Position numbers and translations under genes: made by a program. Shown piece after piece: positions 16,581-25,041 of a DNA stretch of 32,484 bases (positions are counted from its first letter, which is position 1; each line of letters opens with the position of its first letter). The stretch covers positions 1 to 32,484 of the forward strand of contig JALEJQ010000083.1 of the NCBI GenBank assembly GCA_022769565.1, in the 5' to 3' direction. This DNA is from Oscillospiraceae bacterium. Lineage in GTDB: Bacteria > Bacillota > Clostridia > Oscillospirales > Ruminococcaceae. The notes below the pieces were generated by a model. The model saw nothing but the letters and a program-made list of their open reading frames with translations, was not told the DNA's origin and searched no databases.

Positions 16581-17759
16581 TCACTTACCGTTATTTATCT
16601 CGTTAACAAATTCCTTTATGCAGGCAACAGCGTCCCTGAGGTGCTTCAACGAGTATGCGTAGGAAACTCTTATGTGACCCTCACCGCATTCGCCGAAAGC
16701 GTCGCCCGGAACAACTGCAACCTTATGCTTATACAGCAGGTTTTCGCAGAATTCCTGGCTTGTCAATCCCGTTGACTTTATGCTCGGGAAAACGTAAAAT
16801 GCGCCCTGAGGTTCAAAACATTCAAGACCTATCTCGTTAAATGCGCTTACAAGAAAACGGCGGCGGATATTGTATTCGTCAACCATTTTTTTTACGTCGT
16901 TATCGCAGTTTTCCATAGCCTCAATAGCGGCGTACTGTGAAATGGTGGGGGAACACATAATTGCGTACTGGTGAATTTTGAGCATCTGCTTAACAACTGG
17001 AGCGGGACCTGCAAGGTAGCCAAGCCGCCAGCCTGTCATAGCGAAAGCCTTTGAAAAGCCGTTTACAAGCAGGGTTCTCTCCTTCATTCCGTCAATTTCG
17101 GTAATGGAAACGTGGCGTCCGGAATATGTAAGCTCGGAATAGATCTCATCGGAAAGCACCATTATATCCGTTCCCCTGAGAACTTCCGCAATGCCTTCAA
17201 GCTCTTCCCTTGTCATAATTGCGCCTGTGGGGTTATTGGGGAAGGGCAGGATAAGCAGCTTGGTTTTGTCGGTTATCTTTGCTTTAAGAGCCTCGGGGGT
17301 AAGCTTGAAGTTATCCTCCTGTTTTGTTTCGATAACAACGGGAACGCCGTGCATTATCTCAACGATAGGCTTATAGCAGACAAAGCTTGGCTCAACCACA
17401 AGCACCTCGTCGCCGGGGTTGACCAGCGCCCTTATGCCAAGGTCGATAGCCTCGGAACCGCCTACGGTAATGATTAGCTCGTCCTTGGGACAGTAGCTTA
17501 CGCCTATTTTTCTTTCAAGGTAGCGGCTTATAGTCTCACGCAGCTCCATAAGACCTGCGTTTGCGGTATAAACGGTGCGTCCCTTTTCAAGTGTGGTTAT
17601 AGCGGTATGGCGAATAGGCCAGGGGGTGGGGAAGTCGGGCTCGCCCACGCCCAGGGAAATAACGCCCTCCATAGTTGTTGCAATATCAAAAAATTTTCTT
17701 ATTCCCGACGGCTTTATAGTTTTGCATTTGTCGGAAATCAGTTTATCGTAATCCATCAT
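16581..17759 (-). CDS. Class I/II PLP-dependent aminotransferase
   Basis: 392 residues, fold type I. The PLP-anchoring Lys237 is in N-G-F-S-K-A-F-A-M-T-G-W-R-L-G-Y. Other signatures are S-L-G-V-G-E-P-D-F near the N-terminus, F-P-N-N-P-T-G-A, S-D-E-I-Y-S-E-L and a C-terminal R-V-S-Y-A-Y that carries the carboxylate-binding Arg. It belongs to the AspC/PatA-like group acting on amino acids such as aspartate, alanine, aromatic or branched residues; substrate cannot be read from sequence. Its ATG overlaps the Lrp stop by four bases (ATGA), so the two are translationally coupled. The pairing suggests the regulator senses an amino acid handled by this enzyme. Confidence 0.93.
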   Translation of the reverse strand: MMDYDKLISDKCKTIKPSGIRKFFDIATTMEGVISLGVGEPDFPTPWPIRHTAITTLEKGRTVYTANAGLMELRETISRYLERKIGVSYCPKDELIITVGGSEAIDLGIRALVNPGDEVLVVEPSFVCYKPIVEIMHGVPVVIETKQEDNFKLTPEALKAKITDKTKLLILPFPNNPTGAIMTREELEGIAEVLRGTDIMVLSDEIYSELTYSGRHVSITEIDGMKERTLLVNGFSKAFAMTGWRLGYLAGPAPVVKQMLKIHQYAIMCSPTISQYAAIEAMENCDNDVKKMVDEYNIRRRFLVSAFNEIGLECFEPQGAFYVFPSIKSTGLTSQEFCENLLYKHKVAVVPGDAFGECGEGHIRVSYAYSLKHLRDAVACIKEFVNEINNGK

Positions 17760-18232
17760 GGGGAAACGAAACTCCTTTCATCCTTTTCCTCGTCGATGAA
17801 AATACCCTTTTCCTTGTAGCGTTTAAGGAAGAAGTGGGTCGACGTGGAAATAACTCCGTCTATCGTGGAAAGGCGGCGAGCAACAAAGAGAGCGATCTCC
17901 TTGTAGTTTGTGCCGCTTATGGTAACGGCAAGGTCGAAAGCGCCCGACATAAGGGTAAGGCTCTCCACCTCGTCATACATCATGATCGTTCTGGCAATAT
18001 CGTCAAAGCCGTATTCCGCTTTCGGAGTGACCTTGACCTCAATAAAGGCAGTTACCCTGTCCTTGTCGGCAAGATCTTCGTTAAGGATGGCTGAGTAGCC
18101 CTTGATAACGCCCTTGTTTTCATAATCCTTGATACGGGCTTCGACCTCCGCTTCGGAGAGCCCCGTCATCGCGGCAAGTTCTTTGGTGGAAAGTCTGGCG
18201 TTCTGCTTGAGAAGTTTAACTATAGTATCCAT
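17756..18232 (-). CDS. Lrp/AsnC family transcriptional regulator
   Basis: 158 residues. An N-terminal helix-turn-helix (about 1-50: L-L-K-Q-N-A-R-L-S-T-K-E-L-A, then the recognition helix through E-A-E-V-E-A-R-I) precedes a RAM/ACT-like ligand domain with G-A-F-D-L-A-V-T-I-S and a C-terminal S-T-H-F-F-L strand. Lrp-family proteins are multimeric and respond to amino acids. It is first in the operon with the aminotransferase and ispE. An extended -10 promoter and a perfect palindrome upstream suggest autoregulation. Confidence 0.94.
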   Translation of the reverse strand: MDTIVKLLKQNARLSTKELAAMTGLSEAEVEARIKDYENKGVIKGYSAILNEDLADKDRVTAFIEVKVTPKAEYGFDDIARTIMMYDEVESLTLMSGAFDLAVTISGTNYKEIALFVARRLSTIDGVISTSTHFFLKRYKEKGIFIDEEKDERSFVSP

Positions 18233-18258
18233 TGTAAAACCATCCTTTTTCAGTTTTT

Positions 18259-18274
18259 AGGAAAAATTTTTCCT
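18259..18274. promoter_or_regulatory. 16-bp perfect palindrome, candidate Lrp operator
   Basis: AGGAAAAATTTTTCCT reads the same on both strands. It sits immediately downstream of the -10 at 18281-18286 on the minus strand, at about +1 to +16, where bound protein would block transcription. Its form (paired ends, A/T centre) resembles Lrp/AsnC operators in general style. Assignment is by position and symmetry only. Confidence 0.5.
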
Positions 18275-18280
18275 GTTTGC

Positions 18281-18309
18281 ATTATATCACATTGCTTCGC
18301 AAAAGTCCA
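18281..18309 (-). promoter_or_regulatory. Promoter of the lrp-aminotransferase-ispE operon
   Basis: On the minus strand, TGGACT (18304-18309), a 17-base spacer and TATAAT (18281-18286) with an extended TG. Confidence 0.7.
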
Positions 18310-18450
18310 TATGTATTTTACACTTATAAATCGGTTTATAAGGGCTTTAAAATAGTCAAGATAATGGTTTTTTGTGCGAAAAAGTATAATTTGTCTGCAA
18401 TTTGACACAATAAATTATAAAAAAAGATATAAATTTGTGTGATTTATGCC

Positions 18451-18479
18451 TTTTATTTTTGGGCTGATTGTGATATAAT
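18451..18479 (+). promoter_or_regulatory. Promoter of the ACT-domain/UPF0210 pair
   Basis: An extended -10 TGATATAAT (18471-18479) with only a weak TTTTAT at the -35 position (18451-18456, 17-base spacer). It precedes the ATG at 18526 by 46 bases, in very AT-rich sequence. The remainder of the 293-base divergent gap shows no further gene. Confidence 0.65.
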
Positions 18480-18525
18480 AATTACTGATTTTTGATTTTA
18501 ATTAAATTTTACGGGGGTTTTCTTT

Positions 18526-18795
18526 ATGAGAGCTGTTATTACGGTCATAGGCAAGGACGCTGTGGGCATTCTCGCCAAGGTAAGCGCTGTATGCGCCGAA
18601 AACAACGCTAACGTTATCGAGGTAACTCAGAGCGTGCTTCAGGATCTTTTTGCAATGATAATGCTGGTGGACATCTCCAATCTGAACGTTGATTTTGCTG
18701 CCCTTGCGGACAAAATGACAAAGCTGGGAGAGGAGCAGGGTCTTAAAATACTCACCATGCATGAAGATATTTTCAACATTATGCACAGAATATGA
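18526..18795 (+). CDS. ACT domain-containing protein (UPF0237)
   Basis: 89 residues forming a single ACT domain: A-V-I-T-V-I-G-K-D-x-V-G-I-L-A-K-V, then N-A-N-V-I-E-V-T-Q and D-L-F-A-M-I-M-L-V-D, ending M-H-R-I. ACT domains bind small ligands, often amino acids, and regulate partner proteins. UPF0237 proteins are conserved next to UPF0210 genes, as here (21-base gap), suggesting a functional pair of unknown role. GGGGG lies a few bases before the ATG. Confidence 0.93.
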   Translation: MRAVITVIGKDAVGILAKVSAVCAENNANVIEVTQSVLQDLFAMIMLVDISNLNVDFAALADKMTKLGEEQGLKILTMHEDIFNIMHRI

Positions 18796-18816
18796 CCGGT
18801 CGGGAAGGAATTACAT

Positions 18817-20172
18817 ATGATCGAAGTTTACGATATACTTGAAACCATTAAGATGATACAGGACGAATGTCTTGACATCAGAACCATTACCATGGGCGTA
18901 TCGCTGCTTGATTGTATCGACAGCGACATTGACAAGGCGTGTGCCAAGGTTTATGACAAGATAACCAAAAGCGCCGCAAACCTTGTTAAAGTGGGTGAGG
19001 ATATTGAAAAGGAATATGGTATCCCCATTATCAACAAGCGCCTTTCCGTTACTCCTATAGCTATCGTTTCCGCTGCCTGCGATGCAAGCCCCGTCAAGTT
19101 CGCTCTTACAATGGAAAAAGCGGCTAAGGCTGTGGGCGTTAACCTTATCGGCGGTTATTCTGCTCTTGTTCAGAAGGGCTTTTCCGCAGGCGATGAAAGG
19201 CTTATAAAGTCCATACCCGAGGCTCTTGCTTCCACAACCTGCGTATGCTCCTCCGTTAACATCGGCTCAACAAAGACGGGCATCAACCTTGACGCCTGCA
19301 AGCTGATGGGCGGCATTGTAAGAGAGTGCGCAGAAAAGACCGTTGACGACAAATGCTTCGGTGCAGCAAAGCTGGTTATTTTCTGCAACGCTGTTGAGGA
19401 TAACCCTTTTATGGCAGGTGCCTTCCACGGCGTTGGTGAGCCTGACTGTATGATAAATGTCGGCGTTTCTGGTCCCGGAGTTGTTCGCTCCGCTCTTGCA
19501 AAGTACCCCGACGCAGACATTACACAGATCTCCGATATTATCAAGAAAACTGCATATAAGATAACAAGAGTAGGTCAGCTCGTTGGCGTTACCGCTTCGG
19601 AAAGGCTGGGCGTACCCTTCGGCATCGTTGACCTTTCTCTTGCTCCTACGCCTGCCGTTGGCGACAGCGTTGCTCATATCCTTGAAGAAATAGGTCTTGA
19701 AAGCTGCGGCGCCTGCGGAACTACCGCTACCCTTGCTCTGCTCAACGACGCTGTTAAAAAGGGCGGCGTAATGGCTTGCTCGAGAGTAGGCGGACTTTCC
19801 GGCGCATTTATCCCCGTTTCCGAGGACGCAGGAATGATAGACGCTGCCGTAAGAGGTTCTCTTACCATTGAAAAGCTGGAGGCTATGACAGCAGTCTGCT
19901 CCGTTGGACTTGATATGATAGTTATCCCCGGCGATACTCCTGCCGATGTTATTTCCGGCATTATTGCCGATGAAGCAGCTATCGGTATGGTAAATATGAA
20001 GACTACCGCTGTCAGAGTTATCCCTGCTATCGGTATGAAGGAAGGCGAATTCCTCGATTGGGGCGGCCTTTTCGGCAAGGGTCCCGTTATGAGCGTTAAC
20101 AAGTATTCGCCGTCCAAGTTTATAAACAGAGGCGGACAGATACCTGCACCGCTTCACAGCTTAAAGAATTAA
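18817..20172 (+). CDS. PFL family / UPF0210 (DUF711) protein
   Basis: 451 residues, the normal family length. Characteristic segments include [10 protein letters not shown] at the N-terminus, [28 protein letters not shown] and the C-terminal N-R-G-G-Q-I-P-A-P. The family has a fold related to pyruvate formate-lyase/glycyl-radical enzymes, but I see no glycyl-radical motif (R-V-x-G) and the role is unknown. AAGGAA precedes the ATG. It is co-transcribed with the ACT-domain gene; the V-ATPase operon starts 88 bases after its stop. Confidence 0.94.
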   Translation: MIEVYDILETIKMIQDECLDIRTITMGVSLLDCIDSDIDKACAKVYDKITKSAANLVKVGEDIEKEYGIPIINKRLSVTPIAIVSAACDASPVKFALTMEKAAKAVGVNLIGGYSALVQKGFSAGDERLIKSIPEALASTTCVCSSVNIGSTKTGINLDACKLMGGIVRECAEKTVDDKCFGAAKLVIFCNAVEDNPFMAGAFHGVGEPDCMINVGVSGPGVVRSALAKYPDADITQISDIIKKTAYKITRVGQLVGVTASERLGVPFGIVDLSLAPTPAVGDSVAHILEEIGLESCGACGTTATLALLNDAVKKGGVMACSRVGGLSGAFIPVSEDAGMIDAAVRGSLTIEKLEAMTAVCSVGLDMIVIPGDTPADVISGIIADEAAIGMVNMKTTAVRVIPAIGMKEGEFLDWGGLFGKGPVMSVNKYSPSKFINRGGQIPAPLHSLKN

Positions 20173-20179
20173 TGTTTGC

Positions 20180-20211
20180 GATACCCGTGCTTTTTTTGGA
20201 GCATGGGTATC
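20180..20211 (+). other. Hairpin with poly-T loop before the V-ATPase operon
   Basis: An 11-bp stem (20180-20190 with 20201-20211, one G-U) encloses a loop beginning with seven T. No T-run follows on the + strand, so it is not a normal terminator. It may tune read-through from the UPF0210 gene, because no convincing separate promoter is seen between 20173 and 20260. Confidence 0.4.
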
Positions 20212-20260
20212 TGTGCGAATAAAAAGGATAAGGGAAAGGACTTCCCGGAAAGGAGTTTAT

Positions 20261-20575
20261 ATGGACAGCAGCATTATTTCAAGCATTCTTGAGATCGACC
20301 GCAGCGCAAAGGAAAAGCTGGCTGAGGCTGAGGACCGCAAAAACCGCATTATTGCCGACGCAAAAGCGGAACAGGAGCGCATTATCGGCGAAAGAGTGAA
20401 AAATGCCGATGAAACTCTGAAAAAACTTGAAGAAGAGGAAAAGCGCAAGGCAGATGAAAAGCTGTCTGCGATAAATGCCGAGGGTGAAAAGGAGCTTAAA
20501 CGCCTTGAAGAGGTCTACGAAGCCCGTCACGAAAAATGGGAAGAGCAGATATTCCGTGCTGTAACAAACGGCTGA
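20261..20575 (+). CDS. ntpF: V-type ATPase subunit G/H (peripheral stalk)
   Basis: 104 residues, almost entirely charged coiled coil rich in Lys, Glu, Ala and Arg (K-A-E-Q-E-R-I, E-E-E-K-R-K). It should pair with subunit E to form the peripheral stator. ATG at 20261 is chosen because AAAGGAG lies five bases upstream; an upstream in-frame start at 20213 would add 16 basic residues without support. First gene of the V-ATPase operon. Symbol follows Enterococcus ntp naming; divergence makes the subunit letter less certain than the complex. Confidence 0.8.
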   Translation: MDSSIISSILEIDRSAKEKLAEAEDRKNRIIADAKAEQERIIGERVKNADETLKKLEEEEKRKADEKLSAINAEGEKELKRLEEVYEARHEKWEEQIFRAVTNG

Positions 20576-20593
20576 TAAAAAAGAGGAATGGTC

Positions 20594-21637
20594 ATGAACA
20601 TTTTAAATCGCAGCCATAACGCCACCGTTGCCAAGATAAGGGCAATGTACGGCAAGAGGATAACCTCTCAGGATTACGGCGAGCTGATAAACAAGCAGAG
20701 CGTTTCGGAAATTGCGGATTATCTCAAAAAAAATACCCACTACAGCAATATTCTTTCTTCCGTAGACGTTAACTCCGTTCACAGAGGTTTCCTTGAAAGC
20801 CTGCTGGCAAGGCATTACTTTGAGGTTTACCTTAAAATTACCGGCTTTGAGAGGATAAACAGGCAGGAATTCTACAACTTCCGCATCATCAAGGCGGAGA
20901 TAGAGGTCATTTTAAGCTGTATCCGCCATATAAACGCAAATTCGGAGGATCAGATAACGGATATTCCTATCTATATAAACGGAATGACCTGCTTTGACCT
21001 TATTGAGATAGCAAAGGTGCGCAGCTTTGAAGAACTGCTGGATTTTCTGAAAAAAACGCCTTATTATGACGTTATCAGAAAAGAAAGGACCGATGAAAAC
21101 GGCAAGGTGGATTTTTCCGCCTGCGAATACAAGCTGAGAAGCTATTACTTCGAAAGAATAGAAAAAAATGTCGCAGGCTACAGCAAAAAAGAAGCTGAAA
21201 TGCTCAACTCAATGCTCCTTACCGACATCGACCTTATAAACGTTATCAACGCCTACCGAATGACATCGTTCTTCGGCGCAGACGAGAAGGAAATAAAACC
21301 TATGATGTTCCGTTTTTCGGGCAGACTTTCCGAAGCGAAGCAGGAGGAGATATACAGTGCTCCCGACAAGGCGGAATTTATCAGACGCTTTTCCAAGACC
21401 TATTACGGAAGGCAGATAGCCGACAGCGGTCTTGATATGAACGACCTTGAAGACAATGCAAACCGTCTGCGTTACAAATATGCAAAGCTGGCACTAAAAT
21501 CGTCCTCCAAGGCTTCCGTCAGCGTTTACGCCTTCACTTATCTTATGGGCGTTGAGCTGAGCAATCTTATACGCATTATTGAGGGCGTAAGATACGGTAT
21601 GCCGTCGAAGCAGATAGAAAAACTTATAATAGTTTGA
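20594..21637 (+). CDS. ntpC: V-type ATPase subunit C (d-like collar)
   Basis: 347 residues, helical. The start A-K-I-R-A-M-Y-G-K-R-I, followed by Y-G-E-L, and the end I-I-E-G-V-R-Y-G-M-P matches the C/d subunit family. It caps the membrane rotor ring and links it to the central shaft. AGAGGA lies 7 bases before the ATG at 20594 and 1 base before the ATG at 20588, so the later start is preferred. It directly follows the G/H gene and precedes subunit I, an unusual position since C often follows E. Confidence 0.9.
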   Translation: MNILNRSHNATVAKIRAMYGKRITSQDYGELINKQSVSEIADYLKKNTHYSNILSSVDVNSVHRGFLESLLARHYFEVYLKITGFERINRQEFYNFRIIKAEIEVILSCIRHINANSEDQITDIPIYINGMTCFDLIEIAKVRSFEELLDFLKKTPYYDVIRKERTDENGKVDFSACEYKLRSYYFERIEKNVAGYSKKEAEMLNSMLLTDIDLINVINAYRMTSFFGADEKEIKPMMFRFSGRLSEAKQEEIYSAPDKAEFIRRFSKTYYGRQIADSGLDMNDLEDNANRLRYKYAKLALKSSSKASVSVYAFTYLMGVELSNLIRIIEGVRYGMPSKQIEKLIIV

Positions 21638-21661
21638 TAAGGGAGAGGTGAATTTTTCGGG

Positions 21662-23599
21662 ATGTCAATAGAAAGAATGGAATTTGTCAACATTGCGGGA
21701 CTTACAAAGGACCTTGACGCCGTTCTTGTCAGACTGAGCGAATGCGGATGCTTCCACATTGAATCCGCTTCAAAAATAGCAGGCAAGGACAAGGGGTTCA
21801 GCTCCTTCAAGGAGGAAAATCCTTATACCGCAGTGCTGAAAAAGCTGGGGGAAATCGCCGCTCAGACCGGAGTGAAGCCGGAAAGCACGGATTTCTCCGA
21901 TATTGAAAGCAAGAGCGCTTCTGCCCTTGAAAAGTATGTTGATGATGTCAGGGCAAGGCTGAAAAAGCTTATCGAAAAGAAAAAAGCGGCTGAGGACAAG
22001 CTGAATGCTTACGAACAGGCGCTTAATCAGGTTAACCACCTTAAAGGTCTGGACGCTGATTTTCAGCAGATATTCTCCTGCGAATATATTAAAGTACGTT
22101 TCGGACGGCTGCCTGTGGACAGCTACAACAAGCTGCCCTATTACAACGACAAGACCTTTTACTTCACATATTTTACCGAGGAAACGGAATATTACTGGGG
22201 CGTTTATTTCACCCCTGCTTCCTGTGCCGAGGAGATAGACGATATTTTCCAGTCCCTATATTTTGAGAGGATGCACATTGCGGATTTCGTCCACGGAACC
22301 TCCGAGGACGCCGTTGAAGAGCTTAAAGCTATGATAGACGAAAACCGCACGGAAACGGACGCCTGCAAAAAGGATATTGCCGAGCTTATGGAGAAGGAAA
22401 AAACTCAGCTTGACAAGATATTCACAATGTACAAGTCACGGCACGACAACTTTGACCTGAGAAACAAGGCTGCCATAACGGGGGACAAGTTCCTTATCGT
22501 AGGCTTTGTTCCCAAGGGCGATTCCGAGGGCTTTATGAAGCTGTTTGACGATATGGACGGCGTTTCCGTTCTTATGCAGCCTGCGGACGCAAACGGCAAG
22601 CTGCAGCCGCCTATAAAGCTGAAAAACAATAAGTTCACAAAGCCCTTCTCAATGTTCGTTGAAATGTACGGTCTGCCCTCTTACAACGGCATAAACCCCA
22701 CAACCTTTGTTGCCATAACCTACACGCTGCTGTTCGGAATAATGTTCGGCGATGTGGGACAGGGACTTGTGCTTGCCATACTGGGCGCTTTGCTCTGGAA
22801 GTTCAAGAAATTCTCTCTTGGACCTATCCTTACAAGAGTAGGAATTTCCGGTGCGGTATTCGGACTTATATACGGAAGCGTGTTCGGCTTTGAAGAGCTC
22901 CTTGACCCTGTTTATGAGGCACTTGGAATAACCTTCCTGCCATTTAAGATTATGGAGAACGTTACGACCATACTTATCGGTGCGATTGTTCTCGGCGTGT
23001 TTATAATGTTCATTTCCATACTGATAAATATTATTATCGGCATAAAAAACAAGCAGCTTGAAAGTGCTTTGTTCGGAAACAACGGCGTTGCTGGACTTAT
23101 ATTCTTCGGTTCCATACTTGTGGGCGCTGTTGCAACGCTTTTCGGTGCGCATATCGTAAATGCGGCTTATATAATCATTTTTGTTATACTGCCTCTTGCG
23201 GCAATGTTTATGAGAGAACCCCTTTCCTGCTGGGTAAAGGGCAAGAAGTACCATATGGAGGGCGGTGTAGGCGACTTTATCGCTTCAAACTTCTTTGAGG
23301 TGTTCGAGTTCCTGCTCGGTTACGCAACCAACACGCTGTCCTTTGTCCGTATCGGCGGCTTCGTCCTTTCCCACGCTTCGATGATGCTGGTAGTTATGGC
23401 TCTTGCGGATTACGTTTCCGCAGGCGCAGTTCCCGTTGTGGTGATAATCGGCAACATCTTTGTAATGGGAATCGAGGGTCTGCTCGTTGGAATACAGACA
23501 CTTCGTCTTGAATTCTACGAGATCTTTTCACGTTTCTATTCGGGCGACGGCATACCCTTTACGCCCGTTAAGATCAACTATGATGAAACCATAGAATAA
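21662..23599 (+). CDS. ntpI: V-type ATPase subunit I (a subunit, membrane stator)
   Basis: 645 residues. The N-terminal half is a cytoplasmic coiled-coil arm; residues from about 340 contain seven or eight hydrophobic helices, including L-L-F-G-I-M-F-G-D-V-G-Q-G. Arg563 in L-S-F-V-R-I-G-G-F is the candidate essential arginine of the ion half-channels. It forms the ion path against the K ring. GAGAGG precedes the ATG at 21662. Confidence 0.95.
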   Translation: MSIERMEFVNIAGLTKDLDAVLVRLSECGCFHIESASKIAGKDKGFSSFKEENPYTAVLKKLGEIAAQTGVKPESTDFSDIESKSASALEKYVDDVRARLKKLIEKKKAAEDKLNAYEQALNQVNHLKGLDADFQQIFSCEYIKVRFGRLPVDSYNKLPYYNDKTFYFTYFTEETEYYWGVYFTPASCAEEIDDIFQSLYFERMHIADFVHGTSEDAVEELKAMIDENRTETDACKKDIAELMEKEKTQLDKIFTMYKSRHDNFDLRNKAAITGDKFLIVGFVPKGDSEGFMKLFDDMDGVSVLMQPADANGKLQPPIKLKNNKFTKPFSMFVEMYGLPSYNGINPTTFVAITYTLLFGIMFGDVGQGLVLAILGALLWKFKKFSLGPILTRVGISGAVFGLIYGSVFGFEELLDPVYEALGITFLPFKIMENVTTILIGAIVLGVFIMFISILINIIIGIKNKQLESALFGNNGVAGLIFFGSILVGAVATLFGAHIVNAAYIIIFVILPLAAMFMREPLSCWVKGKKYHMEGGVGDFIASNFFEVFEFLLGYATNTLSFVRIGGFVLSHASMMLVVMALADYVSAGAVPVVVIIGNIFVMGIEGLLVGIQTLRLEFYEIFSRFYSGDGIPFTPVKINYDETIE

Positions 23600-23622
23600 A
23601 GAGTTAATGGAGGAAATTTGTT

Positions 23623-24072
23623 ATGTTGTACATTCTTTTACTTCCCGCAGTAGTTCTCGCTCTGCTTATCCTGCCTATGGCGGTAGCTTTCAAAAAGCGC
23701 AAAAACGGCAAGTCCGTAAGAAACGCTTTTATCGGCAACATCTGCTCTTTCTTTGCTGTAATGATCATCTGCGCAGCACTTCCTATCGGAATAAGCGCAT
23801 ATGCGGACAGCGCAGCTGAACCTGCTTCCGTTTCAGCAGAAGAAACAGAGGCTCCCGACAATGGAAACGGTATGCTTTATCTTGCTTCCGCACTTGCAGT
23901 CGGTCTTGGCTCCATCGGCGGCGGTATTGCCGTTGCTGCGGCTGCTCCTGCCGCTATTGGCGCAGTAAGCGAAGACCCCAAGTCCTTCTCAAAGGCTCTT
24001 ATCTTCGTTGCTCTGGGTGAAGGCTGTGCGCTTTACGGCTTCGTAGTTGCGCTCCTTATGCTCTTTATCTGA
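23623..24072 (+). CDS. ntpK: V-type ATPase subunit K (rotor ring proteolipid)
   Basis: 149 residues with four hydrophobic helices (about 1-22, 36-60, 83-110, 121-148). The second hairpin is a canonical c-type hairpin with G-L-G-S-I-G-G-G, loop S-E-D-P-K and the ion-carrying Glu133 in L-G-E-G-C-A-L-Y-G. The first hairpin has no membrane carboxylate and is joined by an acidic linker (E-E-T-E, about 62-82). It resembles a Thermus-type c subunit with an added N-terminal hairpin. No Gln in helix 3 and no Ser/Thr after Glu133, features usually seen in sodium-binding rings, so protons are the more likely coupling ion (inference). Confidence 0.92.
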   Translation: MLYILLLPAVVLALLILPMAVAFKKRKNGKSVRNAFIGNICSFFAVMIICAALPIGISAYADSAAEPASVSAEETEAPDNGNGMLYLASALAVGLGSIGGGIAVAAAAPAAIGAVSEDPKSFSKALIFVALGEGCALYGFVVALLMLFI

Positions 24073-24088
24073 CAAAGAGGGCGGTCAT

Positions 24089-24397
24089 ATGCGTTTTTAT
24101 CTCATAAGCGACAACGTTGATACACAAATGGGTATGCGCCTTGCAGGCATCGACGGAGTTGTTGTTCACGAACACCGTGAGGTCAAGGACGCTCTTCTCG
24201 GAGCAATGGAGGACAAAAGCATTGCGGTAATACTTATTACGGAAAAGCTGGTAAGGCTTTGCAGCGATCTTGTATACGATCTTAAGCTGAACCGCCGTTC
24301 TCCTCTTATCGTTGAGATACCCGACCGTCATGCGACCTCCAATATCACAGAAAATATTTCCAAATATATCGAATCCGCAATCGGTCTGAAGCTGTAA
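24089..24397 (+). CDS. ntpG: V-type ATPase subunit F (rotor shaft)
   Basis: 102 residues from ATG at 24089, next to an AGAGGG ribosome-binding site; an in-frame start at 24047 would overlap the K gene and is not favoured. The sequence Y-L-I-S-D-N-V-D-T-Q-M-G-M-R-L-A-G-I-D-G followed by I-T-E-K-L is the subunit F pattern (Rossmann-like fold). It binds subunit D in the central shaft. It is called NtpG in Enterococcus. It begins 16 bases after K. Confidence 0.93.
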   Translation: MRFYLISDNVDTQMGMRLAGIDGVVVHEHREVKDALLGAMEDKSIAVILITEKLVRLCSDLVYDLKLNRRSPLIVEIPDRHATSNITENISKYIESAIGLKL

Positions 24398-24431
24398 GGC
24401 TTCGGAATACTTACGAAAGGGAACGGATAAA

Positions 24432-25019
24432 ATGAGCACAGAAAACGAAAAGCTGCAGAAATTTATTTCCGCCGTAAACGAGGAGATAGACGTTAAGGTG
24501 TCAAAGCTGCTTGACGAGGCTGAATCGGAAAAGCAAAGCATCATTTCCGCCGCAGAAGCCGAGTCGGAGAGCAGTGCCGAGAAGTATCTTGCTTCGGCGC
24601 AGAAAAAAAACGGCAGCAAATATGTAAGAGATATTTCAAGGGCGGAGCTTGATATGAAGAAAAGCATTCTCCGCCGCAGAGAGGAGCTTTCCGCAAAGGT
24701 ATTTGAAGCCGTTGAAAAGCGTATTGCCGAGTACAGGCAGACAAACGCTTATGCGGACGGACTTGTCAGGACCCTTCTTCTTATGAATGTTGGAGAGGGT
24801 GCGGAGGTAAGGCTTGCTCCCGAGGATATGAAGCTGGCTGAGGCGCTTAAAAAGGTGGTAAGGGCGGAAAACGTCACCTTTACCCCCGACAGCTCCATTA
24901 AGCTGGGCGGTCTTTCCGTTTATTCAAAGGAAAAGGGCACGGTGGTTGACAAGACCTTCGACCTTGCCGTTGAAGAACAGAAAAGCTCCTTTGTAAACAG
25001 CAACGCCTTTGCGGAATGA
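24432..25019 (+). CDS. ntpE: V-type ATPase subunit E (peripheral stalk)
   Basis: 195 residues. The N-terminal ~100 residues are a coiled coil (E-A-E-S-E, A-E-A-E-S-E, K-S-I-L-R-R-R-E-E-L) that pairs with G/H; the C-terminal part is a compact alpha/beta domain (I-K-L-G-G-L-S-V-Y) that contacts the A/B head. GGGAACGG lies a few bases before the ATG. The stop is 22 bases before the preferred start of subunit A. Confidence 0.92.
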   Translation: MSTENEKLQKFISAVNEEIDVKVSKLLDEAESEKQSIISAAEAESESSAEKYLASAQKKNGSKYVRDISRAELDMKKSILRRREELSAKVFEAVEKRIAEYRQTNAYADGLVRTLLLMNVGEGAEVRLAPEDMKLAEALKKVVRAENVTFTPDSSIKLGGLSVYSKEKGTVVDKTFDLAVEEQKSSFVNSNAFAE

Positions 25020-25041
25020 CAAACAACAGGAGGAAAAAGCA

